From Zygnema cylindricum (lineage: Eukaryota > Streptophyta > Zygnematophyceae > Zygnematales > Zygnemataceae), in contig JBBHKE010001552.1 in assembly GCA_037447655.1 (NCBI GenBank), positions 1-64,000 of the forward strand: a DNA stretch of 64,000 nucleotides. The letters run 5' to 3'. Every line of letters begins with the position of its first letter. Position 1 is the first letter of the stretch. The notes beneath the pieces were generated by a model. It saw nothing but the letters and a program-made list of their open reading frames with translations. It did not search any database and had not been told where the DNA came from. The position numbers were made by a program, and so were the translations under genes. Shown here piece by piece: positions 49,533-60,750 of this stretch.

Positions 49533-50371
49533 TACGACGGTATTTAGTGCGGTTTATTGAAGCACACATGTGCATATATTGGCCACAGGGGAGATGAGAG
49601 GAGAGGAGAGGGGAGAGGAGAGGAAAGGGAGGGGAGGAAAAGGGAGGGGAGGAAAAGGGAGAGGAGGGGAGGGCAGGGGAAGGGAGGGGATGGCAGGGAG
49701 GGAGAGGAATGGAAGGGAGGAAACGAGAGGAAAGGAGAGGATACTATATCGCGATACAAGGATCGGTACACCTCGATACGATATGAGAAAGATATAAATT
49801 AATCGTACCATGACATGTGGTGAGAAATGCGATAACTATGTACAATCATTGTTTAAGTTATTTGTGTAGAGGGGTTTTTATAGAGGTTTGAAGCGTATTT
49901 ACTATTTAATATTTTACTATTTACCATTTACTATTTACTATTGACTATTTACTATTTAGTGGAGTTAATTTGATAGTCTTGTCCTTCAGCACTACTAGGA
50001 TGTATTCGGCAACCATGTCCTTTCAAGTATTATGCATTGTCGAATCGTGCGAAGTGACGATTCGGTGAGCGGCAACAGATATCGTAATGGCTCCCGAAGC
50101 GTCTGAAACCGATTCGTCAAGTTATGTATTCTGTTCATATATCGGTTTGCGTTCACCGATTCTATGTTTTTCATTGTACGGTTGCATAAAATAATGTACG
50201 GTTTGAGTCGTAATGGTTCGTAAATCGTAATCGTTCCTTTATGCTGTGACATGTGTACAGTGCAGTACAGTACAGTACAGTTTAGTACAGTAACAGAAAA
50301 GTACAGTAAAGTACAGTACAGTAGTACTTTGTCAGCTAGACGTTTTGCGGGCCGCGTCATTCGATGCAGTA
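49533..50371. other. Intergenic with purine repeat and CAGTA-type repeats
   Basis: A GGGGAGGAAA microsatellite occupies 49588-49740. TATTTACTATTTACCATTTAC repeats lie at 49900-49960 and CAGTACAGTACAGT repeats at 50260-50325. No gene recognised. Confidence 0.5.
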
Positions 50372-50460
50372 CACCGTGAATCGCTATTAGCGTAATGAAA
50401 TAGATAGCGTAATGAAACAATTAGCGTACTTTACGGTAAATTGTGTTTTTTCGGGTACAC
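50372..50460. mobile_element. Left end of a TACACCG-type MITE
   Basis: Begins CACCGTGAATCGCTATTAGC after a TA, matching the family at 35867 and 52265. The matching right end was not found, so this is a fragment. Confidence 0.5.
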
Positions 50461-50649
50461 CATGATACTAATTTATCATGTACTCTAATTTGTAAAGCTT
50501 CTTTGTAAAATTTTCGGCACAATATGTCACACTAAAACATGTAAATGTACGAACTGTTCAAATCGTACGCCGTCGCGTTTTTTTGATATCTGCGTATGCC
50601 GGAAAATATTTACGCAATTATATATTATATTTTCTGTACTTCAAAATTA

Positions 50650-50965
50650 AAATGTACAAGGTACAGATCTGGCAGTCCGTACACCACACACTGCCACTTT
50701 CCGCCAAGCCACAAGCTACATTCATGGCCCCACCCCATTCTTTGTGCTTTATGATTGGGTAACTGGCCTGAAATGCATCCTGCTGGCATTCGCGGGGTAC
50801 TTACTTACGATGGCATGTGGAGTGGTTTGGGCCTGGAGTCAGGTGGTCCGGATTGGGATGGGTCGGAGGAGGAGGAGGAGGGTGAAATTAGGGAGGACAT
50901 GGCATGAGGTAGAATACAAATGGAGGGATTCTTGGAGGAAATACAAGAGTAAAGAAGAGAGTTGA
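50650..50965 (+). CDS. Unidentified small membrane-protein-like reading frame
   Basis: An open frame running to TGA at 50963-50965 encodes about 95 residues from near 50680. It has a hydrophobic segment (CILLAFAGYLLTMACGVVWAW), then a highly basic stretch with RRRRRR and a KSKEES end. No in-frame ATG precedes the hydrophobic part, so if real it would be a terminal exon whose upstream exons are not recognised; an AG acceptor exists at 50674-50675. Its composition is more GC-rich than the neighbouring repeats. It could be a chance opening or a decayed exon. Confidence 0.22.
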
Positions 50966-51422
50966 CGATGCATTGTAATTTCGGGTTTTAAACGAGAAGA
51001 TTTTTTTTTGAAATGTCTTTCAATGTCAATGCAATGTGATGCAATGCTGATTAATTTGAGTGCTACCGCTGTTATGACTATTCTGCGGTGAACATTGAGG
51101 TGAAAATCAGTCCTACCACATAGTGTACTCCAAATGTATTCAAAGCCATTAGTTATTTTTTTGGTGTGGTGACTACAATTTCGTTTGGGTTTTTTAAGGC
51201 AATCATTAAGGCGAAAGTATAAGTGGGCAATGTTTGGGTGATAAGTTTATCATAACACTTAATGGGATGAAAAGACTTTAGTACAGTCAAAGTATATGTT
51301 TTGCATAAACCATTTTAACCTTCGCTTTAAGAACGATTCGATTTAAGTATGCTTTAATGATTTGTGTTGACGTCACGCTACTAACTTTGATTCGCGTCAA
51401 CGCTTCAGTACGAAGTATGTAA

Positions 51423-52189
51423 GGGTGTGTCTCCATGTATCTAAGTAAGGGTTTTTTTCTGTCGTTTTCCTCTAAAACTTAGCGCCGTACTGCCTAAGTT
51501 CCGACCGTACGAAAAACTAGCAAATTTGTAGTACAATTTGCGTCATCCTTTATCTTAGGATGTACGAAAATCTGTCGTCTTGTGTTTTTCATCCCAATTC
51601 GACTACAAAAAACGTCATCTTCAACCTTGTATTTAAAACACGTGCGCGATGTGTTTTAAAAATAGGGTTTTTCTATAAACAAATAGGAACATAAATTCGC
51701 ACGTGCCGTAAATTTCCAAACGATTTCAAGCGACGTGGAAATGTACACGATTCACTATGCTTTGTCCGTTTTTGTTTAATACGACAAAGAGAAGTACACA
51801 ATTTGTTTTGTTTTGTCCGTTTCCATCCAGTACGGATTTTTTTTTTGCAGGAGTCTCAAGGTTCCGTTGCCATTTCACGTCTACGCGACAATAGACGCAA
51901 AGGCAAAGCGTATCTCCTTCAACCGTCAAACCGCACAGGCTGGAGGGCGGTAGGTGTACAATGTCATGAAAAGTCACACGACGTCACAAGTAGTTACGGA
52001 AAATAACGTGGGTCATCACAGATTGTAGACGTTGACAGCCGTCAAGGGCATTGTCACCGTATACAATCGTCACACCTTTAAGTAACAATTTCGGTGTTAC
52101 AAATAGGGGCACTTGAAATCTGGGTCCGCCGGATCTGCGCTAAAAAATAAAGTAATTTCTCTAAGTTACAAGTACATGGAGACACACCC
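51423..52189. mobile_element. PIF/Harbinger-like MITE, copy 4
   Basis: 767-bp element with perfectly paired ends GGGTGTGTCTCCATGTA and TACATGGAGACACACCC, flanked by TAA on both sides (51420-51422 and 52190-52192). The interior is related to copy 1 (shared GGTCCGCCGGATC-type text near the right end, inverted). Confidence 0.82.
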
Positions 52190-52264
52190 TAAGTCTTCAG
52201 TACTGTACCATACATATCGAATATGTACGGTTGGCGTTTCGTGCGCGCACGGAACACGAAAGTA

Positions 52265-52462
52265 CACCGTGAATCGTTATTAGCGCTATGAACTCTATAT
52301 CGGCGCCCCCAATTTTTGACATTGATACCTTAAATAGAATAAACTACACTATTTAAGGGCGTGGACCATAATCTGCCACGTCTCCTGGCACTAAATTATA
52401 ACGAATGACGCTAATTTTTTCTTTACTCTAATAATTTCTCAACGCAATAAAGATTCGCGGTG
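52265..52462. mobile_element. Tc1/mariner-like MITE (TACACCG family), short copy
   Basis: 198 bp, left end CACCGTGAATCGTTATTAGC, right end AAAGATTCGCGGTG, flanked by TA on both sides. The interior (TCGGCGCCCCCAATTTTTGA, TTAAGGGCGTGGACCATAAT) matches the partial copy at 63890. Confidence 0.75.
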
Positions 52463-52469
52463 TAGTTGA

Positions 52470-52602
52470 TTGAAGTTTCGTGGCATATAGCGCATGAAAC
52501 GAATTTTACGAAGTTTCGTGGCGCACGACGCACGAAACTCTATGTTCTTCTTTTCTTCTCTCGAAGGAGAAAGCACGCCAATTATCTTTTCTGCGTGCTT
52601 TC
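52470..52602 (+). mobile_element. 5' part of the LTR of copia element 2, split by element 1
   Basis: Sequence rich in GAAACTC/GAAGGAGAAAG text that resembles the middle of the element 1 LTR. It continues, across the element 1 insertion, into the LTR remainder at 58547-58843. The exact LTR start was not fixed. Confidence 0.55.
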
Positions 52603-53199
52603 TGTTAGAATATTGTCGTTTTCGCGACATTTCCCGAAGCGTCATACCAATATTTTATTGTTGACATGAAGTACCACGTCATCGTACAAAATGTACAATG
52701 ACGTTTCGCGGTACTATTTGAGACGTCCGCGAACGAAACATACTATTTCGTTTCGCGTCACTTTATGTTTTCGTGCGCAGTACTTTCGTGTGCAGCTGCT
52801 CATTTCGTGCGCACGTACGAAACTTCTCTTTTGGAGTTTCGCTTTCTAGAAGGAGAAGGCGTGTACGCCTTCCTTCGTAGAAATTTCCTCTTAGTGCTTT
52901 TTGCCTGGAAGGAGATAGAACATTACCGCAATGCTAGCTTTGGTTGTTAGCCTTGTAAGCTAGTTAGAGAAGATATATAATCTGCAAATTACTGCTGTAT
53001 ATATTAATCTTTTTGAGTAAGAGATTGAAAGAGTGAGAAGAGAGGTAAAAGATGAAATGTTGTAAAAAGGCTTTTGGCCAAAAACACTTATAAATATTTT
53101 TGGCTGAATTTTCTTTTTATCTTTGAGCTTCCGCTGTGCATGAAATCTGTGAATTCTCTGTAAGTCAATTTTGTGATTATTCATTTCAAAGATCCTACA
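52603..53199 (+). repeat. 5' LTR of copia element 1
   Basis: 597 bp, TGTTAGAATATTG to GATCCTACA. Repeated at 57920-58546 with scattered substitutions, so the insertion is not very recent. Confidence 0.95.
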
Positions 53200-53200
53200 A

Positions 53201-53213
53201 TTGGTATCGGAGC
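53201..53213 (+). other. Primer-binding site of copia element 1
   Basis: TTGGTATCGGAGC starts one base after the 5' LTR. It differs by one base from the usual plant copia PBS TGGTATCAGAGC, complementary to initiator tRNA-Met. Confidence 0.85.
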
Positions 53214-53241
53214 TAGTGTTTTCCGGAGATAGAGAGAGTGT

Positions 53242-54081
53242 ATGGGGAGGAAGAAGAATCGAAATACTCCTTCCCCCGTGACGACTTCTGAGAGAGAGAG
53301 AATTCAGTTTTTCCGGTACTCAGTTTGAGGAGAACCGGAACACAGAGGAGAAATTTGAAAACATGTTTGATACATTAACGAGATATGTAGATTCACGATT
53401 TCAAACTCAATCTAGTGAGCAAACAGAATTTACTTCATTTCAGGATGCCGATCCATTCAGTGGAGGAGTGAATGAAGAAGAGAGAAGAGAGAGAATTAGG
53501 AAAGGAAAAGCAAAAATAGAGGAGGATTCAGATTTTGAATAAGCATTGAAAAACGAAGATGATCACAATATGTCGGGGAAATCCGTGGCCTTTAATGGCA
53601 CCAATTATGCGGTATGGAAGAAGTTTATCTCGAATCAACTTATTCTCAAGAGGCTTTGAAGGATTGTCAATGGAGAGGAAAAGATGCCAACCGAGAGTAA
53701 GGCTCGTGCCCAATGGAGGTTGAAGGATATCGCGGCAACGACCGGCTTGATGAAAAATTGTACTTCCTCCGTTCTTCATCATTTCCTCGCTCACGGCACG
53801 GCCCATGAGTGTTGAGAAGCACTTGAGGAGCAATATGAGAAGGGTGTTGAAAACAAGGGTCAATATGTTTACACCGATTTTATGAACTTCAAAATCACAC
53901 CGAATGAATTAATGGACGATGCCGTGAAACGCTTCAATATTGTACTCGAGCAATTACTCAACAATGGCCGAGTTATCTTGGATGCGGATAAATTGAGCGT
54001 CTTTCTTAGTGCTCTACCGGATAAGCTTTCACATCTTAAAGCTATCCTAATACCTTTGGATTCACCGTCAATTTTATTAAA
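53242..54081 (+). pseudogene. Broken gag region of copia element 1
   Basis: Retains nucleocapsid/capsid-like stretches found in copia gag (VAFNGTNYAVWKKFI, LLNNGRVILDADK). The frame carries TAA at 53540, TGA at 53657 and TGA at 53813. The initial ATG region (53242) is in another frame, and a further shift near 54060 is needed to enter pol. Both TGA codons fall where tryptophan is expected from element 2 or from copia in general. Confidence 0.85.
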
Positions 54082-57000
54082 ATGTCGGAGGGAGCTTCAA
54101 CGGCTTCTTCAAGTGGAGGAGGAGTTCTTAACTCCACCGATGCCGAAACCTTGGATCTAAATTTTGTCGGTGCAAGAGGGGGTGGTAAAGGAGGTGGTCC
54201 GAAAGGTGGTGGTGGCGGCCGAGGTAACAAGAAAGAGCAAGGCCGTCCGCCAAAGGTCCCTACGAATCTTTCTAATGTGACTTGTTATCGGTGTAACCGG
54301 CTTGGGCATTTGTCATCCTCTTGCCCGGATAAAGACAAACAATGTTATTCTTGTGGGAAGTGGGGGCACACGAGCCCCCAATGTTACGCAAGGAATGGAG
54401 ATTCCGGAGGTGGAAGAGGAGGTAGAGGAGGAGATAGAGGCGGCCGAAGTGGCGGCCGAGGTGGAGGCCGCGGCGGTGGCCGTGGCTATGAAAATGCAAA
54501 TTATTTTAATTATGGTAATGATTCTGGTGACGAATTTCCGATTCTAAACCTTACTATTGATTCGTTAAAGAGTGGAGGAAATTTGGAAAAACAATGGATT
54601 GTCGATACAGGTGCATCTCATCACGTTTGTACGGATGCCACCCTATTTGATGATATGCGGGAACCTACGGTTCCAAAATTTATTACGGTTGCAAGCGGCC
54701 ATGTCATTTTGGTTGGCATGGTCGGTACGGTGCGACTTGATCTCTTATCATGGGATGTTGATGGGAGAGAAAGAGCAACGGAATATCGACTCCAAAACAC
54801 TCTCTATATTCCGGATGGTTCCGTGAATTTATTAAGCGTTCCACAATTTCAAAAGAGTGGTGGAAGTTTACTCGCGAGAGGAGATCAATCTATTGAAATT
54901 TGGAATGAGAAGGGGAATGTTATTGGTGAAGGAGAAGTGACGGATTCGAATCCTAGTCGGCTTTTGTGGAGGAGGCCGAAATCTAAAATTCCCACCGTGG
55001 GAATTTCACATCAAATTTCGGAATTAAAAGGTGATCTTACATTATGGCATCACCGGATGTGTCATACATCCGAGGTAAGTTTGAAGAAAATGATTCGTCG
55101 TTCTTCGGTGAGGGGCTTGGATCTCGCATCCGGTGAGAATGTTAACGGATGTGGAGGATGTAGTCAAGGACGTCAAATTCGGAAATCTCATTCGCGTAAA
55201 GACATTAAGCATCGTGCTCAATGTCATTTGGAGGTTGTCCACATTGATTTTTGTGGGCACATTAAACCCGAAACAATTGGAGGTAGCAAATACATTTTGG
55301 TGATTGTTGATGATTTCTCTCGGAAATCATGGGTTTTTTTATTGAAGAAGAAATCGGATGCCTTTGAAAAATTTAAAGAGTGGCATGTAATGGATGAAAG
55401 GCAAATTGATAAAAAATTAAAATCCATTCGATCCGACAATGGAGGAGAATTTGTTGTCTTTCAGGGGTATTCTAAGGAGTGGGGAATAAGTCACCAATTC
55501 ACGACACTACCGGAGTCAAATGGAGTGGCGGAGAGGAAAAATCGTACCTTACAAGATATGGTCCGAGCAATGGTTCATAGCTCCGAACGAGAGATGTTTT
55601 TGTGGGGAGATGCAATTCTTACGGCAAATTATATTTGTAACCAGAGACTCACTTTGGTTTCCGGAAGCAAAACACTGGAAGAGTTATGGAGTGGAAGGAA
55701 ACCGATGGTTCATCACTTGAAAATTGGGGGATGTCATGCGATGGTCTATGTGGAGTCAATTAAGAGGAAGGGGAAATTTGCGCCAAGGAGTTGGCCCGGA
55801 ATTTTTGTTGGCTATAGTGCGAAAGGGAATCTAAATCGAGTATATGATCCGGCTCGTCACACCGTGGAAGAATCGCGGAATGTCAGTTTTCATGAGGATC
55901 TCAAATCCGCCATGAATTCCGTTGGGAAATTTCAAGTAAATTTGGATTTTTATGAGGAGGATGAAATTAATAATTTTCTGAACATTGGAGATTCGGAACC
56001 CGATGAGGAACCGATTCTTAATTCTTGGAAAAAGATAATTGAAAAATCGGATGATGTTGAATTTGAAAAGAAGAGTCAAAGAACTTCGGATTCTCGTGTG
56101 CCTTCAGACATTTGTAAATCACAAAGCTCTAAATCGAGTTCTAAATCAAGTGAGAAGGAAATTGAATCCAAGGAGGAGAAAAAAGATGAGCCAATTTTAA
56201 GGAGGAGCTCTCGGATTACAAGGGGGAAGAAACCGGAAAAACTTTCTTATGATCGAAAAGGAGAAAATACATCAAATTCTCATTATTTCCTTTCCGATGC
56301 TAAGGAGACCGAGTTTCTTTTGTAGCAATCACTTACGGAGAATATGAGCGGCGACCCTCAATCTTATGGCGAGGTGAGGAAGTCGGTGGATTGGGAGAGT
56401 AAGTGGAAACGGGCGTGGGAAAAAGAGTTTAAATCGGTGGTTGATAATCAAACTTTTGAGGAAGTAAAATTACCGGAGGGAAAAAAGGCGATTGACGCAA
56501 AATGGATATTTAAGACGAAGACTGGAGCTTCGGGTGAAATCATTAAGTACAAGGCGCGGCTCGTTTGTAAGGGCTTCCAACAACGTGAGGGAGTTGATTT
56601 TAATGAAACCTATGCCCCCGTGGTGAAATTCGACTCACTACGAATTGTTATGGCACTTGCAGCATCGAGGAAGAAGCACAATCATCAAATGGACATTGAA
56701 ACTGCGTTCTTGAACGGAGAATTGGAGGAAGAGGTGTACATGAAGGTACCGGAAGGCGTGACTCCTTCGCAAGAAGGAAATGTATGGCGTCTGCGAAAAT
56801 CACTATACGGGTTGAAGCAAGCGCCACGCACGTGGTATTTGCAACTTCATCAAATAACATTGAATTTTGGTTTTGTACGGACTACGTCCAATTCCGGAGT
56901 TTACGTAAAAGGTAAAGGAGTTGACCAAATTATATTTTTTGTTTACGTTGATGATTTCTTAATGGTATGCGACAGGTTGGAGCCCATAAATGAGTTAAAA

Positions 57001-57885
57001 CGTTACCTTGGATTACACTTCAAAGTGACGGATCTTAGAGAAGTACGTTATATTTTGGGGATCGAAATGATTCGCGACAAAGAAGGAAATATCAAATTAA
57101 GTCAATCACAATATTGCAAGGAGATTTTGGAGCGGTTTTCAATGAGCAAGGCGAAACCGTTTTCTACACTGTTGGATGTGAATCTTCATATTCGTAAGTT
57201 CGAAGAAGACGTTTCTGTCAGCGTACCTTATCGAGAGGCGATCGGCTCACTAATGTATCTGAGCGTTGGTACTCGTCCGGATATTTCGGCCGCCGTGTCA
57301 ATCATCAGTCGTTATTGTCACAAGCCCAAAAAGGCACATTGGGAGGTCGTACAACGAATCTTTCGATATTTGTTAGGGACAATTTATTTTGGACTTACGT
57401 TTACTTCGGGTACAAAATCTTTAGAGTGCCTTGGATATTGTGACGTGGATTAGGGCGGAGATTTTGATTCTAATAAATTGACGTCTGGTTACGCTTTTAT
57501 TTTTGGAGGGGCCGCAATTTTGTGGAGTTCCAGGTTACAACCTACAGTTGCGTTGAGTTCTACAGAATCTGAATATATGGCCGCGTGTCATGCATCAAAG
57601 GCCTCTATTTGGATAAAGGAGATTTTACTTGAGTTGGGAGTTACGATTGGTTGTATGACGATTTACTCTGACAGCATGAGTTCTATGGCGTTAGCTAAAA
57701 ATCCAATGTTTCACAAGAGGACGAAACACATTCGGATCCAGTGGCACTTTGTCAAAGATTTGGTCGCTGCAAACGAGATTTCGTTTTCATACATATCAAC
57801 AAAATAGGAGGCGACAAATTTGCTGACGAAAGCTGCCACGCTTGTTATATTTGAGAGGGGGCGACCGAAACTTAGACTATGTTGA
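54082..57885 (+). pseudogene. Copia gag-C/pol frame: zinc knuckles, protease, integrase, RT, RNase H, with three in-frame TAG
   Basis: A single reading frame of about 1268 codons closed only by TAG at 56323, 57451 and 57805. In order: an RGG-rich segment with two CCHC knuckles (CYRCNRLGHLSSSC and CYSCGKWGHTSPQC), a GR-rich stretch, protease DTGASH (about 54604), integrase HHCC (WHHRMCH, CGGCSQ) and DDE residues (VHIDFCG, RSDNGGEF, PESNGVAERK). Then RT with DIETAFLNGELEEEV and YVDDFLM (about 56944), and RNase H with STESEYMA and YSDSMSSMAL. The first TAG lies between integrase and RT in the context TAGCAATCA. The second replaces a residue usually W. The third lies near the C-terminus (STK-stop-EATNLLTKA). 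The sequence otherwise shows no frameshift. Confidence 0.92.
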
Positions 57886-57910
57886 GGAGTTTTGGCAATT
57901 CCGACAATAA

Positions 57911-57918
57911 GAGGGGGA
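57911..57918 (+). other. Polypurine tract of copia element 1
   Basis: GAGGGGGA lies immediately 5' of the 3' LTR (start 57920). It is the expected plus-strand primer. Confidence 0.8.
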
Positions 57919-57919
57919 T

Positions 57920-58546
57920 TGTTAGAATATTGTTGTTTTCGCGACATTTCACGAAGCGTCATACCAATATTTTATTGTTGACGTGAAGTACCACGTCATC
58001 GTACAAAATATACAATGACATTTCGTGGTACTATGTGAGACGTCTGCGAACGAAACATACTATTTCGTTTCGCGTCACTTTATGTTTTCGTGCGCATGTG
58101 TCACTTTTGTTTTTACATGCAGTTGAGTTATTTCGTGTGCAGGTGCTCATTTCGTGCGTACGCACGAAACTTCTCTTTAAGAGTTTCGCTTTCTAGAAGG
58201 AGAAGGAGTGTACGCCTTGCTTCGTGGAAATTTCTTCTTAGTGTTTTTTGCCAGGAAGGAGATAGAACTTTACCACAATGCTAGCTTTGGTTGTTAGCCT
58301 TGTAAGCTAGTTAGAGAAGATATATAATCTGCAGGTTACTGCTGCAGATATTAATCTTTTTGAGTAAGAGATTGAAAGAGAGAGAAGAGAGGTAAAAGAT
58401 GAAATATTGTAAAAAGGCTTTTGGCCAAAAACACTTATAAATCTTTTTGGCTGAATTTTCTTTTTATCTTTGAGCTTCCGCTGTGCATGAAATCTATGAA
58501 TTCTCTGTAAGTCAATTTTGTGATTATTTATTTCAAAGATCCTACA
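57920..58546 (+). repeat. 3' LTR of copia element 1
   Basis: 627 bp. It is longer than the 5' LTR by an internal insertion around 58095-58140 (text TGTGTCACTTTTGTTTTTAC). Both ends match the 5' LTR. Confidence 0.95.
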
Positions 58547-60750
58547 CTTTCTTCTTCCCGTAGGCCTTCTTTCGAAGGCGCCACCAATGCTTTTATTTTC
58601 CGTGCACGACACCTTTTTTAGGCAGCTATTTAAGCTAGATTTCTTAGCTGCATAATCTATCCTGGACTTAGCTTTGGATCCACTATTGTGATTTGATACA
58701 GTGAAAGATGGAAGAGTGAAGAGGAAAGGGAAAAGCCTTGTAAAAAAGACTTCGGCCATCTTTTTATATTAAGGTATTTTTGTGGCCATTTTGTGTGAAT
58801 TTATTTTCTTCCGTTGCCTACCATCTCGGTGGTATTTCTTTCAATTGGTATCGGAGCAGGCTAGTGCTTCACTTTTAAAGTTCCAAAAGTGGCAAGTGTA
58901 GACGCCATGGGGAAGAACAAGAATAAGTCTTCCCCATTTACTCCTTCCTCGTCTTCTTTCACTCCATTGGAAACTGAGGATCCACAGGATCCCCCTCAGG
59001 CCACTGCCGAGGCAAGTTTCGGTTTTAATGTTCCTCCTCCACTTGTGCTTCTTAAGCAAGAGACTAGTGGTGGAAGTGGTTTCGCTGAGGAACATATAAG
59101 CTCGCAGTTTGATGAGCTCCTCATTCTTATGGAGCAGCGATTTTTGAACATCGAACGGAAAATATCAAATACAGTTCGAGCAAATCCGGAGCCCGATCCA
59201 AACTGTGATGATTCTGTTGGAGATGATGAGGATCATGCCCTGAAGAAAGATTTCGGAAAGGGGAAAATTCTTGTGGACAACGACTCAGATTTGGACGAAG
59301 AAGATGGAGAAGATAACTTGTATTCTATGCCTGGGAAAACAGTCGTCTTCAATGGAAGTAATTACGCTTCTTGGAAGAAGTACATCAAAACTCAATTGAT
59401 ATTACGCCTTTTGTAGAAAGTGGTAATTGGCGAGGAGGTGTTTCCAAACTTCGATCGAAAAGCTCGGAGGACGTGGAAGAGGAAGAACCTTGCGGCCATT
59501 GTTGGACTCATGCAGTCATGTTCTCCATCGTTCCATGACCACTTCCTTACTCACGGATCTGCCCACGAATGTTGGAGATTGCTTGGAAATCAATTTGAAA
59601 GGGCAACAAATATTTGGAGAGTTCATGCAATTTAAAATCAAAACAAATAAATCTATAAATGAGGCTATAAAACATTATAATAATATTATAGAACTTCTTC
59701 TAAACAATGGTAGAGACATCATGGATGAAGATAAGGTCACCGGATTACTAAAATCTTTACCGGACAAAATGCTTCACCTAAAACAAATTTTACAAGTACG
59801 TGATAATTGCACCTATGATTTTGCAGTCAATTATCTTAAAACTGCAGAGGAAGAAGCTAAAGAGTCAAGAGGACCAAAAGATGTAGAAACCTCGGATGTA
59901 ACCTCACCCGGTGCCGCAGAGCTTAATTTTCTCCGCGGCAAGGGAGGCGGTAGAGTTAGTGATCCTAGAGGTCCTAGTGATCAAGAATATAGTAAAGAAA
60001 ATGAAAAGAAAAACCGCAGTTTGACAATTTTACATGCTTTCGGTGCAAGCAAACCGGCCATGGATCTTCGACATGTCCGGACAAAGATAAAGAATGTTAT
60101 TATTGTGGCAAAATTGGCCACGTCTCGGCCCATTGTCTCTCGAGACTCAATGGTGGCGGCGGTGGTCGAGGCGACCGTCAAGGTGGACGTGGGGGCGAAG
60201 GACAAAATGGTGGACCAAATGGCGGCCAATGGGGACGCGATGGCGGCCATGGAAATTTCTTTTCTAATTTCAAAGAAGAAAGTGGAGGCGTTCAAATGTT
60301 TTCAGTTTTGAATCTTCCTTCTACGTCTGAAGACGTCTATACTAAAGAAAAAGATTGGGTTATTGATCCTGGTTCATCGCACCCCGTGTGCATTGATGTT
60401 ACGTTAATTTTGGATATGCGCAAATTGACAATTCCAAAAAACTTTTCCGTGGCAAGTGGCCACGTTATTCATGTAGGTACACAGGGTACTGTACTGCTTC
60501 AATTGATTACGTACGACATTGATGGCGTCAAAAAAGTTAACGAAACGAAGTTGATGGACGTCCTATTTATTCCTAACGGTTCGGCAAATTTATTATCTGT
60601 ACCGCAACTTCAAAGAACTGGCTATAGTGTGATTTCGCGGCGATTGTACTATTCAAATACTAAACGAAAATGGAGTTATGATTGGAGAAGGAGATGTATC
60701 CGATTGCTTACAGTGCATGCCATTTTGGAAGCGTTCATCAACCGATAGCC
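58547..60750 (+). mobile_element. Copia element 2, truncated after protease
   Basis: The rest of an LTR (58547-58843) is followed by the primer-binding site TTGGTATCGGAGC at about 58846, a gag start and a protease region. Recognisable coding similarity to element 1 ends at about 60745. Integrase, RT, RNase H and a 3' LTR are absent. Element 1 is inserted in its 5' LTR, so element 2 is the older host. The broken end is followed by unrelated repeat sequence. Confidence 0.82.
58889..60745 (+). pseudogene. gag-protease remnant of copia element 2
   Basis: Starts MASVDAMGKNKNKSS. Shared with element 1 gag: VVFNGSNYASWKKYI, GLMQSC, LLLNNGRDIMDEDK and the two CCHC knuckles (CFRCKQTGHGSSTC, CYYCGKIGHVSAHC) in a shifted frame. 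A TAG at 59414 follows LILRLL at the position where element 1 has TGA after LILKRL. Frameshifts lie near 59600 and 60000, and another near 60650. The protease motif reads DPGSSH rather than DTGASH, so the catalytic triplet is altered. Confidence 0.85.

Larger units (their letters stand above)
52598..58551 (+). mobile_element. Ty1/copia LTR retrotransposon (element 1), full length, with target duplications
   Basis: The element proper is 52603-58546 (5944 bp), flanked by the 5-bp direct repeat CTTTC on both sides (52598-52602 and 58547-58551). Both LTRs start TGTTAG and end CTACA. The primer-binding site TTGGTATCGGAGC at 53201-53213 matches initiator-tRNA-Met priming of copia elements. A purine tract, GAGGGGGA, precedes the 3' LTR. 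Domain order gag, zinc knuckles, protease, integrase, RT, RNase H is copia-type. Internal stops and a gag frameshift indicate it cannot make a normal single polyprotein. It is inserted in the LTR of element 2. Confidence 0.95.

Noticed and set aside
53540-57807. Genome-wide reassignment of TAG or TGA to a sense codon
   Set aside because: Five conserved multi-exon genes have no in-frame stops, and TGA and TAA end complete genes here. In-frame stops occur only in transposons and a pseudogene.
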